A DNA stretch of 13,604 bases from CAMPJU01 sp046566095 (GTDB lineage Bacteria > Pseudomonadota > Gammaproteobacteria > Xanthomonadales > Xanthomonadaceae). The DNA lies in contig JBKHXI010000004.1 of assembly GCA_046566095.1 (NCBI GenBank), positions 1-13,604 of the forward strand, written 5' to 3'. The notes below the pieces were generated by a model. It had not been told where the DNA came from. It searched no databases and was given only the letters and a program-made list of their open reading frames with translations. Below are positions 12,673 through 13,604 of the stretch, one piece after another (positions within the stretch are counted from its first letter, which is position 1; each line of letters begins with the position of its first letter). The translations under genes and the position numbers were made by a program.

Positions 12673-13604
12673 GGTGCGGTCTCCTGCGGGTCCGGACGGG
12701 CCCCGGTGCGGGCGGTGCGGCGCGGCGGCGCCGCGCGGTCGGCGTGGGCGGCGTGGGCGGCGGCGTCGGCGCCAGGCCTGCCGCGCCGGGCCGTGGCCAC
12801 GGCGGTGGGCGCGGATGCACGGTGGCCACCGCCACGGGAGCGCGCGCGTGGCGGCGTACGCGCGCCGCCATCGCGCGTCGCATGCGCGGTGGCCATCGCC
12901 TCGCGCCACAGGTGGACCACCGCGTAGCCGCGCCACGGCCGCCAGGCCTGCGCGCGCTCGCGCAGGGCGCGTGCAGCCAGGCGCGAGCCGTCGCCCGGCA
13001 GGGCCTGCCGCAGCACCAGGTCCTCGGCCGGGAAGGCATCGGGATGGCCGAGCGCGCGCAGCGCCAGGTATTGCGCCGTCCACGCGCCGATGCCGGGCGG
13101 CGCGGACCAGCGCGCGACGAAGTCGTCCAGGGTGGCCTCGGCGCGGAAGTCCACGCGGCCGTCCAGCAGCGCAGCGGCGATGGTGCGCAGGGTCGTGGCG
13201 CGCGCGCGGGTCAGGCCGATGCCGGCCAGGTCCGCATCGACCAGCGCCTGCGGCGTCGGGAACAGCCGGGTGAAGCCGTGCGCGGCCAAGGCCCGGGGCA
13301 GCGGTTCGCCGAAGCGTTCCGCGATGCGTGCCGTCACGGTGCGCGCCGCGGGCACGCCGACCTGCTGGCCGACCACCGCGCGCACCGCCATTTCGAAGCC
13401 GTCCCAGCCGCTGGGGATGCGCAGGCCCGGGCGCCGCCGCAGCAGCGGGCGCAGGTGCGGATCGCCACCAAGTGCCGCGGCGATCGCCTGCGGATCGGCG
13501 TCGAGGTCGAACATCCGCCGCACCCGGCCGACGATGCCCAGCAGTTCGCCGGCCGGCGCGCCGTGCAGTTCCAGCCGCAGCGCATGCGCGCGCACGTCGC
13601 CGCG
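12669..13604 (-). CDS. alkA: AlkA-family DNA-3-methyladenine glycosylase, 5' end outside window
   Basis: Excises 3-methyladenine and related alkylated bases. The visible 311 codons begin within the AlkA N-terminal domain and stay open to the window edge, so the true start is outside. Relatives in this order are often fused to an Ada-type N-terminus, which cannot be checked here. Visible parts: SGWDGFEMAVRAVVGQQVGVPAARTV (~65-90), the helix-hairpin-helix LAGIGLTRARATTLRTIA (~126-143), PPGIGAWTAQYLALRALG (~169-186) and FPAEDLVLRQALP, with catalytic Asp at codon 13022-13020. The glycosylase fold ends near HLWR. A ~77-residue Arg/Ala/Pro/His-rich tail follows (12672-12902), unusual for the family. 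The TGA overlaps the ogt ATG (ATGA), so the reading frame of the tail is probably real and the two repair genes are coupled. Confidence 0.9.
12681..12685 (-). promoter_or_regulatory. Ribosome binding site of ogt inside the alkA tail
   Basis: AGGAG on the minus strand, 8 nt before the ogt ATG and within the last codons of the alkA-like gene. It fixes the ogt start and supports coupled translation. Confidence 0.8.

Overview
The window is very GC-rich and gene-dense. Its gene content and order point to a gammaproteobacterium of the Xanthomonadaceae/Lysobacteraceae (Lysobacter, Luteimonas or Xanthomonas-like): cvpA-purF, lpxH next to gltX, gltX followed by zur, a 66-residue THX ribosomal protein, hutI/hutF of the five-step histidine pathway, and an AlkA-family gene followed by ogt. 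The family assignment is an inference from gene content; no rRNA or other marker is present. I see no tRNA, rRNA, CRISPR array, insertion sequence or phage gene.

Layout. 1-1719: the end of cvpA, then purF. 1904-2713: a DUF455 ferritin-like protein, followed by two tandem REP-doublet (REPIN-like) elements. 2887-3618 (minus): lpxH, with an 81-bp inverted repeat upstream of it. 3906-5817: gltX and zur, one nucleotide apart. 5899-8109 (minus): a ZnuD-like, His/Glu-rich TonB-dependent receptor, divergent from a MerC-domain membrane protein at 8200-8616. Between these two lies the only AT-rich stretch in the window, and it matches a Zur operator. 8717-8917: THX with a clean terminator. 9026-10246 (minus) and 10596-11909 (plus): hutI and hutF, diverging from a 349-bp spacer that holds a ~204-bp nested inverted-repeat element. 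11910-12129: another REP cluster. 12130-13604 (minus): an alkA-like glycosylase (5' end outside the window) overlapping ogt by ATGA.

How the genes work together. zur, znuD and the MerC-like gene form a probable zinc-homeostasis locus: regulator, outer-membrane receptor, a candidate inner-membrane partner, and a visible operator. HutF and HutI are consecutive-pathway enzymes of histidine degradation (HutI makes N-formimino-glutamate, HutF deiminates it). AlkA and Ogt are alkylation-repair enzymes that look translationally coupled.

Most notable observations: (1) two unrelated genes, DUF455 and ogt, take their TAG stop codon from the GTAG head of the same REP type, in the same relative orientation; (2) a Zur-box-like operator lies between znuD and a MerC-domain gene; (3) a large nested inverted repeat lies between hutI and hutF; (4) three genes (lpxH, hutI, hutF) have a -10-like hexamer exactly 6 nt before the ATG and no Shine-Dalgarno, suggesting leaderless mRNAs; (5) the AlkA protein carries a ~77-residue Arg/Ala/Pro-rich tail, and HutF has a shortened N-terminus.
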